A stretch of DNA of 24,830 nt from Boseongicola sp. SB0675_bin_26 (GCA_009843725.1 VYCX01000393.1:1-24830), one strand, 5' to 3'; shown: positions 7,210-16,280, counted from the stretch's first letter. Notes: generated by a model from the sequence alone, not told the origin. A program made the numbers and translations.

Positions 7210-8955
7210 ATGAGCGAAACATCCGTCAGACGCGACAACACGCCATGGCGCGCCCGAACGGCGGCAAGCCTTGTCATCGTCGTTGCAATCGCGACGGTCT
7301 GGTGGACAAACCAGTTCCTGACAGAGCGCTTTACCGAAACCACGCGATCGCGTGCGGAGGTTCGCCTCGCCCATTACTCCGGCAACATACTCAGCGAACT
7401 TCAGCGCAACCAGGTCGTTCCGCAGCTTCTGGCCCGCGACCCCGCGCTGATCAGGGCGCTGATGTCCGGGGACTTCCTGCAAAGCTCGCAGCGGCTCATC
7501 GAGTATCGCGACGGGATCGCCGCGGCGGGACTCATGCTGCTGGACCGGGACGGACGTGCGGTCGCCGCGACCGACCGGGCACTCATCGGCTCCGCTCATC
7601 GCACGGCACCTTATTTCGTTGAGGCGTCTCGCTCCAACGACACGGTTTTTTCGACCAGTCTTCTTGAATCGGGCGCACGGGTCTTCACGCATTCGCGCAA
7701 GATCGAAGCGCAGGGCGAAATGCTCGGCGTCATCATGGTCGAGGTCGACCTCAAGAAGTTTGAGAGCAGTTGGGCCGGCTTCACCGATGCCGTCATCGTG
7801 TCGGACAGCGAAGCAACCATCATTCTCGCGACGGAACCGCGCTGGCGCGGACTGAGCGAAGAAGAGGCCCTGGCGGCGAGGCGCGTGCGGTCAGCAATGG
7901 AGCGCGCGGTTCGCGCCACGGCAAGCTGGGGCGCGCTTCCGGTGGATGCCTACCTCAAAGGCGAAACCATCATGCGGCAGGAAGCACGGATCGGATTCCA
8001 GGGATGGCGCATTACGTCCTTCACGACCTATGCGAGCATCCGCGAGCGCGTGAACGCGGTTCTCGCGCTGGAAATCATGGGATTCGCGATTCTTGTGGCG
8101 CTCGTGTCCTATTTGGTCAGCCGCCGGGCCACGTCACGGCTGAGATTCTTCCAGCGCGAGTCCGCCGAGCTCCGCCAGCTGAACATGGCTCTGCAGCGGG
8201 AAATCTCCGAGCGAAAGAGGGCGGAGAGGCACTTGAAGGTGGCCGAACAGACGCTGCAGCAGTCCTCGAAGCTCGCCGCCCTCGGCGAAATGTCGGCTGC
8301 GGTCAGCCACGAGCTGAACCAGCCGCTCGCCGCCATGAAGACGTATCTTGCCGGCGCAAGACTGCTGCTCGGCCGCCGCCGCGCCGACGAGGCCCTGTCT
8401 TCCTTTGAACGAATCGACGACTTGATCGAGCACATGAGCCAGATAACGCGCCAGCTCAAGTCGCACGCGCACAAGGGCGGCGGCGCCGCGAAGCCCGTCG
8501 ACGTGCGGGAAAGCGTGTCCTCCGTCCTGTCGATGATGGAATCGCAACTCCGTCAGGACGACGTAAATGTCATCACTTCGCTTCCGCAGGATCCCGTGAT
8601 CGTCCGCGTGGACAACGTTCGGCTTGAACAAGTCCTCGTGAACCTCGTCCGCAACGCACTGGACGCCACAAGTGCCACGCCCGAGCCCAGAATCGAGATT
8701 CTGGTCGCCGTTGGCGAAGAGGCACTCGTCACGGTGCGGGACAATGGCGCCGGCATCGAAGATCTCGAAAAGCTCTTTGAGCCGTTCTATACTACGAAGA
8801 TGCCAGGAGACGGGGTGGGACTGGGCCTCGCCATATCGTCGGGAATCGTGAACGAGCTTGGCGGCAGGCTGACCGCGCGAAACGGTCGGGACGGGGGAGC
8901 CGTGTTCGAAGTCACGTTGCCAATTTCCACAGAGGTCACGGCCGCGGCCGAGTGA
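7210..8955 (+). CDS. dctB: DctB-type sensor histidine kinase
   Basis: A membrane sensor kinase of 581 residues resembling the C4-dicarboxylate sensor DctB. Transmembrane segments lie at about 18-37 and 283-304. The periplasmic part between them is DctB-like and probably a double-Cache/PAS sensor (LMLLDRDGRAVAATDR is its core strand region). A short coiled coil (about 312-350) leads to the HisKA domain with phospho-His H367 (SHELNQPLAAMK). The ATPase domain has the N box at N482, DNGAG at 511-515 and GDGVGLGLA at about 533. The response-regulator gene follows, with the stop 17 bases before its ATG, so the two form an operon. The Shine-Dalgarno is poor; GGGAG lies 25 bases away. The ligand is inferred from family only. 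Confidence 0.88.
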   Translation: MSETSVRRDNTPWRARTAASLVIVVAIATVWWTNQFLTERFTETTRSRAEVRLAHYSGNILSELQRNQVVPQLLARDPALIRALMSGDFLQSSQRLIEYRDGIAAAGLMLLDRDGRAVAATDRALIGSAHRTAPYFVEASRSNDTVFSTSLLESGARVFTHSRKIEAQGEMLGVIMVEVDLKKFESSWAGFTDAVIVSDSEATIILATEPRWRGLSEEEALAARRVRSAMERAVRATASWGALPVDAYLKGETIMRQEARIGFQGWRITSFTTYASIRERVNAVLALEIMGFAILVALVSYLVSRRATSRLRFFQRESAELRQLNMALQREISERKRAERHLKVAEQTLQQSSKLAALGEMSAAVSHELNQPLAAMKTYLAGARLLLGRRRADEALSSFERIDDLIEHMSQITRQLKSHAHKGGGAAKPVDVRESVSSVLSMMESQLRQDDVNVITSLPQDPVIVRVDNVRLEQVLVNLVRNALDATSATPEPRIEILVAVGEEALVTVRDNGAGIEDLEKLFEPFYTTKMPGDGVGLGLAISSGIVNELGGRLTARNGRDGGAVFEVTLPISTEVTAAAE

Positions 8956-8972
8956 CCGACGGAGCAGAACGC

Positions 8973-10307
8973 ATGACACAGGCAATGAAGGTCGCCATCG
9001 TCGATGATCAAAAGGACATGCGCCAGTCCATCAGCCAGTGGCTTGCGCTGTCGGGATTCGACACAGAGACCTTTGGCAGCGCCGAAGACGCCCTGAAGGC
9101 ATTGACGCCGGACTACCCGGGCGTGGTGATCAGCGACATCAAGATGTCAGGAATGGACGGAATAGACCTCCTGAAACGATTGATGAGCATTGACAGCACC
9201 TTGCCCGTCATCATGATCACGGGCCACGGAGACGTCGCAATGGCCGTCGAAGCGATGCAGATTGGCGCGTTCGACTTTCTGGAAAAGCCATTCAACCCGG
9301 ACAGGATGACCGAACTCACCAAGCGGGCGGCCAATGCGCGACGCCTCACTCTCGACAGCAGGGCGCTGCGGCGCGAGTTGTCGGACGGGGCGAGTTTCAC
9401 CAAGAGACTGGTTGGCGAGTCTCCGGTGATGGAGCGGCTTCGCGAAGACATCCTGGATCTTGCCCAGGCAGACGGCCACGTGCTGATCGACGGCGAGACG
9501 GGAACGGGCAAGACGTTGGTTGCCCACGCGCTTCACGCGGCGGGTGCCCGGGCCGGCCGGAAATTCGCCCTGTTTTCCTGCGCCGCAGAAGACGAGGAGT
9601 CGCTCCCGGCCCGTCTTTTCGGGCCGTCAAGCGACAACAGCCAGCAGCCGTTGGTCGAAGAGACGCGCGGCGGCACGCTGATTCTGGAGGACATCGAGAC
9701 CCTGCCGTATTCCGTTCAGGCCCGACTTCTCTCCCGGCTGAACGAGGAGAGCACGCCCGCAAGAACCAAGATCGTGGCGATCTGCAACCTCCAGGAACCC
9801 GGAAAGACCTGCAAGGATGTGCTTCGCCCCGACCTGTTTTACCGGCTGACGGCAATGACCATCACTCTTCCGCCGCTGCGCCAAAGGGGTGAAGACATCC
9901 TGATGCTGTTCCAGCAGTTCCTGGAACGGTTTGCCGAGGAATACGGTTGCGACGCACCCGAAGTCAGCACTCAGGAGGCGGCCCAGCTGCTGCAGGCACC
10001 CTGGCCCGGCAATGTCCGCCAGCTCATGAACATCGCCGAACGCGCGGTCCTGCAATCGCGTCGCGGGTCAGGAACGATCACGTCCCTGCTCATGCTTGAC
10101 AGCGAGCACGACGCCGGCATCAGCGTCACGACCGAAGGCAAGCCCCTGAAGGAACATGTCGAGGCCTTCGAGCGCATGCTGATCGACAACACGATGCGCC
10201 GTCACCGCGGCTCGATCGCAAACGTCATGGAAGAGCTGTGCCTGCCTCGCCGAACCCTGAACGAGAAAATGGCAAAGTACGGATTGCAGCGGTCAGACTA
10301 TCTCTGA
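8973..10307 (+). CDS. dctD: DctD/NtrC-type response regulator lacking GAFTGA
   Basis: Cognate regulator of the preceding kinase, 444 residues. The receiver domain (4-120) has acidic residues D11/D12, phospho-Asp D55, T83 and K105. The AAA+ domain has Walker A GETGTGKT at 174-181, the arginine finger region in DLFYRL, and sensor II in WPGNVRQL. A Fis-type HTH lies near 412-435 (GSIANVMEELCLPRRTLNEK). The segment between LFG (215-217) and GGTL (233) is about a dozen residues shorter than in sigma54 activators and contains no GAFTGA. Walker B ends L-E-D (E239-D240), not the usual D-E. Such proteins (for example Rhodobacter capsulatus NtrC) can act with the housekeeping sigma factor. The ATG at 8973 has GGAG 8 bases upstream; an in-frame GTG at 8952 is less likely. 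Confidence 0.88.
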   Translation: MTQAMKVAIVDDQKDMRQSISQWLALSGFDTETFGSAEDALKALTPDYPGVVISDIKMSGMDGIDLLKRLMSIDSTLPVIMITGHGDVAMAVEAMQIGAFDFLEKPFNPDRMTELTKRAANARRLTLDSRALRRELSDGASFTKRLVGESPVMERLREDILDLAQADGHVLIDGETGTGKTLVAHALHAAGARAGRKFALFSCAAEDEESLPARLFGPSSDNSQQPLVEETRGGTLILEDIETLPYSVQARLLSRLNEESTPARTKIVAICNLQEPGKTCKDVLRPDLFYRLTAMTITLPPLRQRGEDILMLFQQFLERFAEEYGCDAPEVSTQEAAQLLQAPWPGNVRQLMNIAERAVLQSRRGSGTITSLLMLDSEHDAGISVTTEGKPLKEHVEAFERMLIDNTMRRHRGSIANVMEELCLPRRTLNEKMAKYGLQRSDYL

Positions 10308-10871
10308 CCGACCGTCCTGCCGCACGCCTCAGCGAAATGGCGAGGCTGCCAAGCACCCGCAAGATGCGAGACATTTGACGACACCGCTGCATCCAAGAAG
10401 CGAGGCGGCCGCGATCTTCCGTCGTCCAAGGGCCGCCGCCGCCCGTAGGCTGAATTTTGCCTGCTTGACCAACACAGCGAATTTCGTCGTTGTATTTTTG
10501 GCGAGACCCCATTTATTTAGTGGGGCCGGCCCATGGAGCGCCTGATGCGCACGGCCGAGCCAAATGTTTCGCCGTTCCAGACACGTTGCCCAAAGTGCGG
10601 CACGCCGGTTCGGTGCAGTGGCCGACATGGTCACTATTTTGGAAATGCCCGAGATCGGCGATCACACGCCGCCGGGACTGGAATGGGCGCCTTGAAAGAG
10701 GTGCTGGAGATGAACCGCGATGATGCGCGCATTGGACGGATGCGGCACGGTGCCGATTGTGACTGACTATCGGTCTGCCACCCTGATGCAGGCAGTCGCC
10801 TCAATTGAAAGTTGCAGAACACTGGGTCCGGCCTTGGCAGGCCGGCCTTCGATGCTGCACAGAAAGTCAAC
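10308..10871. other. 564-base gap before rne, no supported gene
   Basis: No convincing gene is seen. An open stretch at 10533-10766 (plus) contains a CPKCGTPVRC zinc-ribbon-like string, but it has no Shine-Dalgarno and no family similarity I recognise. The 5' part has a small imperfect hairpin (10326-10346). An AT-richer patch at 10455-10520 includes TTGACC (10465-10470) with a poor -10 (TTGTAT, 10490-10495), and a hairpin CCCCA/TGGGG (10507-10511 with 10521-10525). The most likely role is promoter plus a long structured 5' leader of the RNase E mRNA. Confidence 0.5.
10828..10845 (+). promoter_or_regulatory. Hairpin in the rne leader
   Basis: A perfect 6-bp stem CCGGCC/GGCCGG with loop TTGGCA ends 26 bases before the rne start codon. 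RNase E mRNAs in other bacteria carry leader hairpins used for autoregulation of rne. Whether this one acts so is inference. Confidence 0.35.
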
Positions 10872-13451
10872 ATGTCAAAGAAAATGCTCATCGATGCCAC
10901 CCATGCCGAGGAGACGCGGGTCGTGGTGGCCGATGGAAACCAGGTCGAGGAATTCGACTTTGAATCCGAAAACAGGCGTCAACTCTCCGGAAACATTTAC
11001 CTTGCGAAGGTAACGCGGGTCGAACCCTCGCTTCAGGCCGCCTTTGTGGAATATGGCGGCAACCGGCACGGGTTTCTGGCGTTTTCCGAAATCCACCCGG
11101 ACTACTACAAGATTCCGGTCGCCGACCGAGAGGCGCTGATCGCCGAGGAAATGGCGATGGCGGAGGCCGAGGCGAAAGCCGAGGAAGAAGAGGTCAAGCC
11201 CAAGCGTCGCCGCCGGAGCGGCACCAAGGCCAAGGCGGAATCGGCCGTGACGGCTGACGAAACGGTTTCTAAGGCGGAAAGTGCCGGCGAGGCGGCCGCG
11301 AAAGACGTGGCCTCCGACGACGCGGATGACACCGCGCGCCAGGATGCCGCCGAGGAATTGGCCGACAGTTCGGCAACTGCCGAGGACCCGGCCGAAGACA
11401 CGTCAGCCGACATTCCATCCATGAACGTCATCGACCTCGACGACGAGGGAAACGGCCAGCCCGAAGTTGACAGCGTTCAGCCCACGGACGCATCGGAAAG
11501 GGACGAGACGATCGAGTCCATTGCCGATGACGACACGGCGGAAGACATCCAGCGTCCGCGCCGGCAGCGGCAGCGGCAACGCAACTACAAGATCCAGGAA
11601 GTGATCGAGGTGCGCCAGATCCTTCTTGTCCAGGTCGTAAAGGAGGAAAGGGGCAACAAGGGCGCGGCACTGACAACCTATCTCAGCCTTGCCGGACGCT
11701 ACTGTGTCCTGATGCCAAACACGGCGCGCGGCGGCGGGATCAGTCGAAAGATCACGAGCGCGTCGGATCGCAAGAAACTCAAGGCGATCGCCGATGGCAT
11801 CGAGATTCCCAAAGGTGCGGGCCTGATCATCCGGACCGCAGGGGCCCAGCGCACGAAATCGGAGATCAAGCGGGACTACGAATATCTCCAGAGGCTCTGG
11901 GAACAGATACGCGAGCTGACGCTGAAGTCCATCGCGCCTGCCCAGATCTATGAGGAAGGCAACCTCATCAAGCGATCGATCCGCGATCTCTACAGCCGCG
12001 AGATCGACGAGGTGCTGGTCGAGGGCGAGGACGGCTTCCGCACGGCCAAGGACTTCATGAAAATGATCATGCCGAGCCATGCCAAGAACGTTAAGCTGTA
12101 CAACGACCCGATGCCGCTGTTTGCACGGCACCAGGTCGAAAGCTACCTCGGCGGCATGTTCAATCCGGTCGTGCAGCTCAAGTCCGGGGGCTACATCGTC
12201 ATTGGCCAGACCGAAGCGCTCGTCGCAGTCGACGTGAACTCCGGCCGGGCGACAAAGGAGGGATCGATCGAGAGCACTGCGCTCAAGACAAATCTCGAGG
12301 CTGCGGAGGAGGTCGCGCGCCAGCTTCGGCTTCGCGACCTTGCCGGCCTCATCGTGATCGACTTCATCGACATGGACGAGCGCAAGAACAACGCGGCGGT
12401 CGAGAAGCGGTTCAAGGAAAAGCTGAAGACGGATCGGGCACGCATACAGGTTGGCCGCATTTCGGGCTTTGGCCTGCTCGAGATGTCGCGTCAGCGGCTG
12501 CGTCCAGGCGTGCTTGAAGCCTCGACGCAGCCTTGCCCGTCCTGCCATGGCACCGGCCTCTTGCGCTCGATCGACAGCCTCGGCCTGACGATCCTGCGTC
12601 AGCTGGAAGAGGAAGGCGTGCGAAAGCGGTCAAGGGAGGTTCTGCTCAGGGTTCCGGTGCCGGTCATCAACTTCCTGATGAACACGAAACGCGAACATAT
12701 CGCCCAGATCGAAATGCGCTATGGCATGGTCGTAAGGCTTGAGGCGGATCCCCACCTCGTTCCGCCGGAATTCTCGATCGAGAAGTTCAGGACCACGTCT
12801 CGCAGGATTGAATCGAGTGCGCCGGTAGTGTCCGCCGACGCCTCGCTCATGGCCGGCGCAGATGACGAAGCGGCGCCTGAGGAGGGTGTCGACGCGACGC
12901 TTTCCGAAGACGATGGCCGTCCGAAGAAAAGGCGCCGCCGTCGCCGCCGTCGCCGCGGAAAGGGCGTTGACGGGCAAGATGAGGATAGCGTCGAAGTCGC
13001 GAGCGGAACCGAGGCGGAATCGGACGCCAAGTCGGTGGCTCCGGAGAAGGACCCGGAAACGAAGACGGACGATTCCGACGGCGACGGGAAGCCCAAGCGC
13101 CAGCGGCGTCAGCGCAAGAAAGCCGACGCAAACGCCGAGGATGTCAGTGACGCGGATGCAGCGACAACTGCAAGCGCAGGCAAGAAAAAGGCATCGGCCG
13201 AAACCAAGCCTAAACGGCGGCGTAGCCGCAAGAAAGAGGAATCTTCAGCGGGCATGGACCCCCAGGCACAATCGGAAGTCCAGGATGAAGCGACCCAAGC
13301 GCCGGAAATGTTGCCTGAAAGCGAACCTGCCTTCAAGCCGGCCGACGAAACGGAATCGAGGCCTGCCCCGGAACCGGTGATGGCTTCAACGGACGACGGC
13401 GACGCCGACAAGAAGCCGCGGCGCATCGGCTGGTGGTCGCGGGAGCGCTGA
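10872..13451 (+). CDS. rne: Ribonuclease E
   Basis: Endoribonuclease that starts mRNA decay and rRNA/tRNA processing and scaffolds the degradosome; 859 residues. It starts MSKKMLIDATHAEETRVVVA. The S1 RNA-binding domain begins at about 37 but is split by a charged, low-complexity insert (about 93-238, Glu/Asp/Ala and Lys/Arg rich) typical of alphaproteobacteria, resuming at NYKIQEVIEVRQILLVQV. The catalytic DNase-I-like part has VAVDVNSGRA (D454) and IVIDFIDMDE (D497/D500). CPSC at 555-558 is the zinc link for dimer pairing. From about 645 the tail is disordered, with an Arg run at about 687-695, and ends KKPRRIGWWSRER. In Caulobacter a C-terminal GWW peptide docks PNPase. The ATG at 10872 is chosen by family start; its Shine-Dalgarno is weak. 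Confidence 0.96.
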   Translation: MSKKMLIDATHAEETRVVVADGNQVEEFDFESENRRQLSGNIYLAKVTRVEPSLQAAFVEYGGNRHGFLAFSEIHPDYYKIPVADREALIAEEMAMAEAEAKAEEEEVKPKRRRRSGTKAKAESAVTADETVSKAESAGEAAAKDVASDDADDTARQDAAEELADSSATAEDPAEDTSADIPSMNVIDLDDEGNGQPEVDSVQPTDASERDETIESIADDDTAEDIQRPRRQRQRQRNYKIQEVIEVRQILLVQVVKEERGNKGAALTTYLSLAGRYCVLMPNTARGGGISRKITSASDRKKLKAIADGIEIPKGAGLIIRTAGAQRTKSEIKRDYEYLQRLWEQIRELTLKSIAPAQIYEEGNLIKRSIRDLYSREIDEVLVEGEDGFRTAKDFMKMIMPSHAKNVKLYNDPMPLFARHQVESYLGGMFNPVVQLKSGGYIVIGQTEALVAVDVNSGRATKEGSIESTALKTNLEAAEEVARQLRLRDLAGLIVIDFIDMDERKNNAAVEKRFKEKLKTDRARIQVGRISGFGLLEMSRQRLRPGVLEASTQPCPSCHGTGLLRSIDSLGLTILRQLEEEGVRKRSREVLLRVPVPVINFLMNTKREHIAQIEMRYGMVVRLEADPHLVPPEFSIEKFRTTSRRIESSAPVVSADASLMAGADDEAAPEEGVDATLSEDDGRPKKRRRRRRRRRGKGVDGQDEDSVEVASGTEAESDAKSVAPEKDPETKTDDSDGDGKPKRQRRQRKKADANAEDVSDADAATTASAGKKKASAETKPKRRRSRKKEESSAGMDPQAQSEVQDEATQAPEMLPESEPAFKPADETESRPAPEPVMASTDDGDADKKPRRIGWWSRER

Positions 13452-13499
13452 GCGTCACGCGGAATGGGCCTGTGTCGGGCATTGGGATCCACGCCGCCG

Positions 13500-14170
13500 G
13501 TTGACGCCTGGCCGTGATCGCACCTCCGATTGGCCTGGGCAGACCGCATCGAGATGTTCACCACGCCGCCAGGAATGCCCACATATTGGCATGGCTTGCC
13601 CCCAGACCGGCCCTGAAAAGGGCGTGGCGGTGGCTGGCTTGGCCACCACTTTGCCATCCAGCCGCCGATGCCGGACCGAGCTTGCGCGCCAGCATAGGAG
13701 AGGGAAGGCTACATCGCGTGATCGCCACTGCCGCGCCAACCGCGTGGCACGTAGCCAGCAAACTGCGGTCCGGCGGCGGGCGCTGGCACAATCTCGCCAC
13801 GGGCTCGGCGTACATTCTCTGCGAACCAGCGGATTTGGACAGCACCAGCCGTGATTTCGCCGCAGGCCTCGGCCAAGGGCTTTCCCTGCATGGCGGTCAG
13901 CAGTCGTGCCAGCGTTTCCTGATTGTCCGTCAGCGAGTCGTGCAACTTGTGCACCAGGCCGACCCGATTGCTCAGACCTCTGCGCGACCAGTCTTCGAAG
14001 GCACGCGAAGCGGCTGCGATTGCCCGGTCTGACTCACCGGCGCTGCAATCGGAAACAAGACCCGGCACGTCGCCTGTTGCAGGATTGGTGACCACAATCG
14101 CGGCCCCGCCGCCAGCGCCGCGCCACATGCCGCCAAGCGGTTTGCCTTCTTGCAGCGATCCGTTGAAGTC
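13500..14170 (-). pseudogene. Decayed succinate-semialdehyde dehydrogenase remnant
   Basis: The N-terminal part of a GabD-type aldehyde dehydrogenase can be followed through at least three frames. Frame one (14128 down to about 13740) has VVTNPATGDVPGL, then QGKPLAEACGEITAGA and IRWFAENVRRARGEIVP. It shifts near 13755 to a frame reading VGAAVAITRCSLPSPMLARK and LGPASAAG, against the family's VGVxAAITPWNFPxAMIxRK. It shifts again near 13650 to KVVAKPATATPFSG, and again near 13600 to YVGIPGGVVNI. Similarity fades below about 13510, well before the catalytic Glu and Cys, so half the gene is missing. It lies on the same strand just after dctM and may once have been the last gene of that operon. 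I see no intact start codon with a Shine-Dalgarno. Confidence 0.82.
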
Positions 14171-14182
14171 GTTCAGGAATCG

Positions 14183-15541
14183 TCACCGGCCTGGGAGCAA
14201 CGCAAGCGCGATCGCTGGTGCAAGCGCGACCAACAGCCAAACCGAGACCAAGGCAACAAGGTAAGGCACCGTATATCTGATCAGCCTGAAATACGGTACG
14301 CCAGTCACACCGGATGCAACGTAAAGGTTCAACCCGTAAGGCGGCGTGATGAAGCCGATTGATGCCCCAACCAGGAAGATCACCGAAAAGTGGATCGGGT
14401 CCACTCCCACGCTCGCCGCGATTGGCGCCAGAATCGGAGCCAAGATGATCGTCACCGGCAAGGACTCCAGGACCATGCCGGAAACAAACACGATCGCCAT
14501 TGCAGCAAGGAGGACCGGATAGTAGCCGCCTAACGATGTCAGGAAATCTGTAATCACGCCTTGTGCGCCAAGGAGCGACAAGATCTGCTGCATGACCACC
14601 GAAATCGCGATCAGTGGGGCCAATACACCGGTGATCTGGGCTGAGCGCATCGTGATGCCGGGAATGTCTTTCAGGGTGAAGCCCTCGACCACCAGCATCT
14701 CGGCATACGACTTCTCCGACCAATCCCGGTTCATGTCCATCTTTAGCACGTGGTTTGCGACCCAGCTCAGCAATCCAGCGATGATGCAGAAGCCCACGGT
14801 GACTCCGGCCGCCTCGGTCGGAGAGAATTTGCCCGTGTAGATTCCCCAGAGCACGAGGCCTATTGCGAAGAAGCCCAGCCACGCCCCAAACGCGGTCTTG
14901 AGCATTCGATTGAATTTCAGCTGGATCAGGTACCCCCAGCCATTGGCCCGGCAAATCAGCCAGCACGCAATCTGCATGCCGATAACCATCAACGCCCCAG
15001 GAATGATGCCCGCAACGAAGAGGTCGGAAATTGGCAGGTTCAGAAGAAACCCGTACACGATAAAGATGATCGACGGCGGAATGATGATTCCGACTGTGCC
15101 GCCTGCCGCCGATGTGGCGGCAGAGAAGCGTTCGTCATAGCCGCCCTTGACCATTTCGGGATGGAGCATCGAACCGATGGTTGCAGTCGTGGCGGAGTTC
15201 GATCCGGAAATGGCCGCAAAGAGCCCGCAGGCGCCAAGAGATGCCATCCCTAGACCGCCGCGGACCCAGCCGAGACAGGCATAGGCGAAGTCCGAAAGCC
15301 TGCGCGCGATTCCCGACTTGTTGATGAGGTCCCCTGTCAGGATGAAGAGCGGCATGGCCAGGAGCGCGAAACCCTTGTTGAACACGTTCAGTAGCTCGGC
15401 ACCCATGTTGTCGAGCGTGAGCCCCAAGACAAACGAGCAACCGACGACCCACGACGCGATCACCAGGAAGACCGGCACACCAAGCATGAACAGGAACGTG
15501 ACGCCAATGGAGATGAACGTGATGATTGTGCCGTCGGACAC
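14183..15541 (-). CDS. dctM: TRAP transporter large permease
   Basis: The sodium-coupled 12-helix permease of a TRAP uptake system in the inner membrane; 452 residues, slightly longer than usual. It opens with a transmembrane segment (IITFISIGVTFLFMLGVPVF). SGSNSATTATIGSMLHPEM is the conserved DctM loop, followed by GTVGIIIPPSIIFIVYG and later ITPPYGLNLYVASG, also family hallmarks. The start is GTG at 15541, whose G is also the last base of the dctQ stop codon, so the two are translationally coupled. It ends at a TGA at 14183, just upstream of the dehydrogenase remnant. The substrate is probably a carboxylate (family knowledge) but cannot be read from the sequence. Confidence 0.94.
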   Translation of the reverse strand: MSDGTIITFISIGVTFLFMLGVPVFLVIASWVVGCSFVLGLTLDNMGAELLNVFNKGFALLAMPLFILTGDLINKSGIARRLSDFAYACLGWVRGGLGMASLGACGLFAAISGSNSATTATIGSMLHPEMVKGGYDERFSAATSAAGGTVGIIIPPSIIFIVYGFLLNLPISDLFVAGIIPGALMVIGMQIACWLICRANGWGYLIQLKFNRMLKTAFGAWLGFFAIGLVLWGIYTGKFSPTEAAGVTVGFCIIAGLLSWVANHVLKMDMNRDWSEKSYAEMLVVEGFTLKDIPGITMRSAQITGVLAPLIAISVVMQQILSLLGAQGVITDFLTSLGGYYPVLLAAMAIVFVSGMVLESLPVTIILAPILAPIAASVGVDPIHFSVIFLVGASIGFITPPYGLNLYVASGVTGVPYFRLIRYTVPYLVALVSVWLLVALAPAIALALLPGR

Positions 15542-16209
15542 TATTCCCCACCTCCGATGACGGTCGTCTGGATGAGTTCATTGCCATGCCGGTAGTTTTC
15601 GACGTCCTCGTGAACGTTTTCGACCACGCGGGCGGCCATCAACAGAAACGCGAACGGGGCGGTCAGCAGAAACCACCACTGCATGACGTTGTCAGTACCC
15701 AGGACGATCTGGAAATTGGAGGCGGACAGCACCGCTGCACGGGCGGTTGTCACGATGACAATCACCGAGAATGCCATCCACAACACATTGTCCAGGCAAA
15801 GGCAGGCCATTTGTGCCTTGCGGCCCATCCGGCTGCGAAATTCCGAAAAGCTGAGGTGGGAGCGCAAGCGCACGTTGTAGGTCGCGCCGAACCAAGCCAT
15901 GATCATGAACAGAAGCGGCGGGATCGTCGTGGACCAGGGCTGTTGGTTCGAGAAGACAAAACGGTCGACCACGCCCCAGAAAATGATGAGCGCGATGGCA
16001 AGATAGCTTGTGACCATGAATGTACGCTCGAGGTGGCGGTCCAGGAGAGGCACACGCCTGTATATCATCGCGAGAGCCCATCCGCCGGCAACGGCGACGA
16101 TGAAACCCAGCACCCAGGTTGCGTCACTCTTCATCGCGCTGCGCAATGCCCAAGCGTCTTGCGCGACTGCTGCCGACAAAATCGCCGCTATGTCCTCAAC
16201 GTACGACAT
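15541..16209 (-). CDS. dctQ: TRAP transporter small permease
   Basis: The small membrane subunit of the TRAP complex, 222 residues, with hydrophobic segments near 30-50, 63-85, 92-108, 138-160 and 176-196. The DctQ features are the segment ending WGVVDRFVFSNQQPW and the cytoplasmic stretch RLRSHLSFSEFRSRMG before a later helix. It is longer at the N-terminus than classic DctQ and has an extra predicted helix, so it belongs to the larger subgroup. GGAAGGCGAG precedes the ATG at 16209. It lies 93 bases downstream of dctP with a strong intrinsic terminator in between, which should keep its expression below that of dctP. Confidence 0.9.
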   Translation of the reverse strand: MSYVEDIAAILSAAVAQDAWALRSAMKSDATWVLGFIVAVAGGWALAMIYRRVPLLDRHLERTFMVTSYLAIALIIFWGVVDRFVFSNQQPWSTTIPPLLFMIMAWFGATYNVRLRSHLSFSEFRSRMGRKAQMACLCLDNVLWMAFSVIVIVTTARAAVLSASNFQIVLGTDNVMQWWFLLTAPFAFLLMAARVVENVHEDVENYRHGNELIQTTVIGGGE

Positions 16210-16250
16210 TTGCTCGCCTTCCTGTCGCTTCGGTGTATCGCCCGCAGCAA

Positions 16251-16280
16251 GAAAAAGCCAGCCCCGCGAACGGGGCTGGC
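16251..16280 (-). terminator. Intrinsic terminator/attenuator between dctP and dctQ
   Basis: A perfect 10-bp stem (16257-16266 with 16271-16280, GCCAGCCCCG arms) with a UUCG loop in minus-strand RNA is followed by UUUUUC (16251-16256). It starts 22 bases after the dctP stop. The form is that of a strong rho-independent terminator. As dctQ and dctM lie beyond it, partial read-through would give more binding protein than permease, a common pattern in binding-protein transport operons. Confidence 0.9.

Noticed and set aside
10533..10766. 77-codon ORF with a CPKCGTPVRC string upstream of rne
   Set aside because: Only a half zinc-ribbon is present, without SD or partner cysteines in order. I treat it as part of the rne leader.
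11403..12548. 381-codon open frame antisense to rne
   Set aside because: It covers the conserved catalytic core of RNase E; its length follows from codon bias and it shows no own motifs or SD.
14034..14966. 310-codon minus-strand ORF overlapping dctM
   Set aside because: Shadow frame of dctM and of the SSADH remnant; it lacks the hydrophobic helices of the true product.
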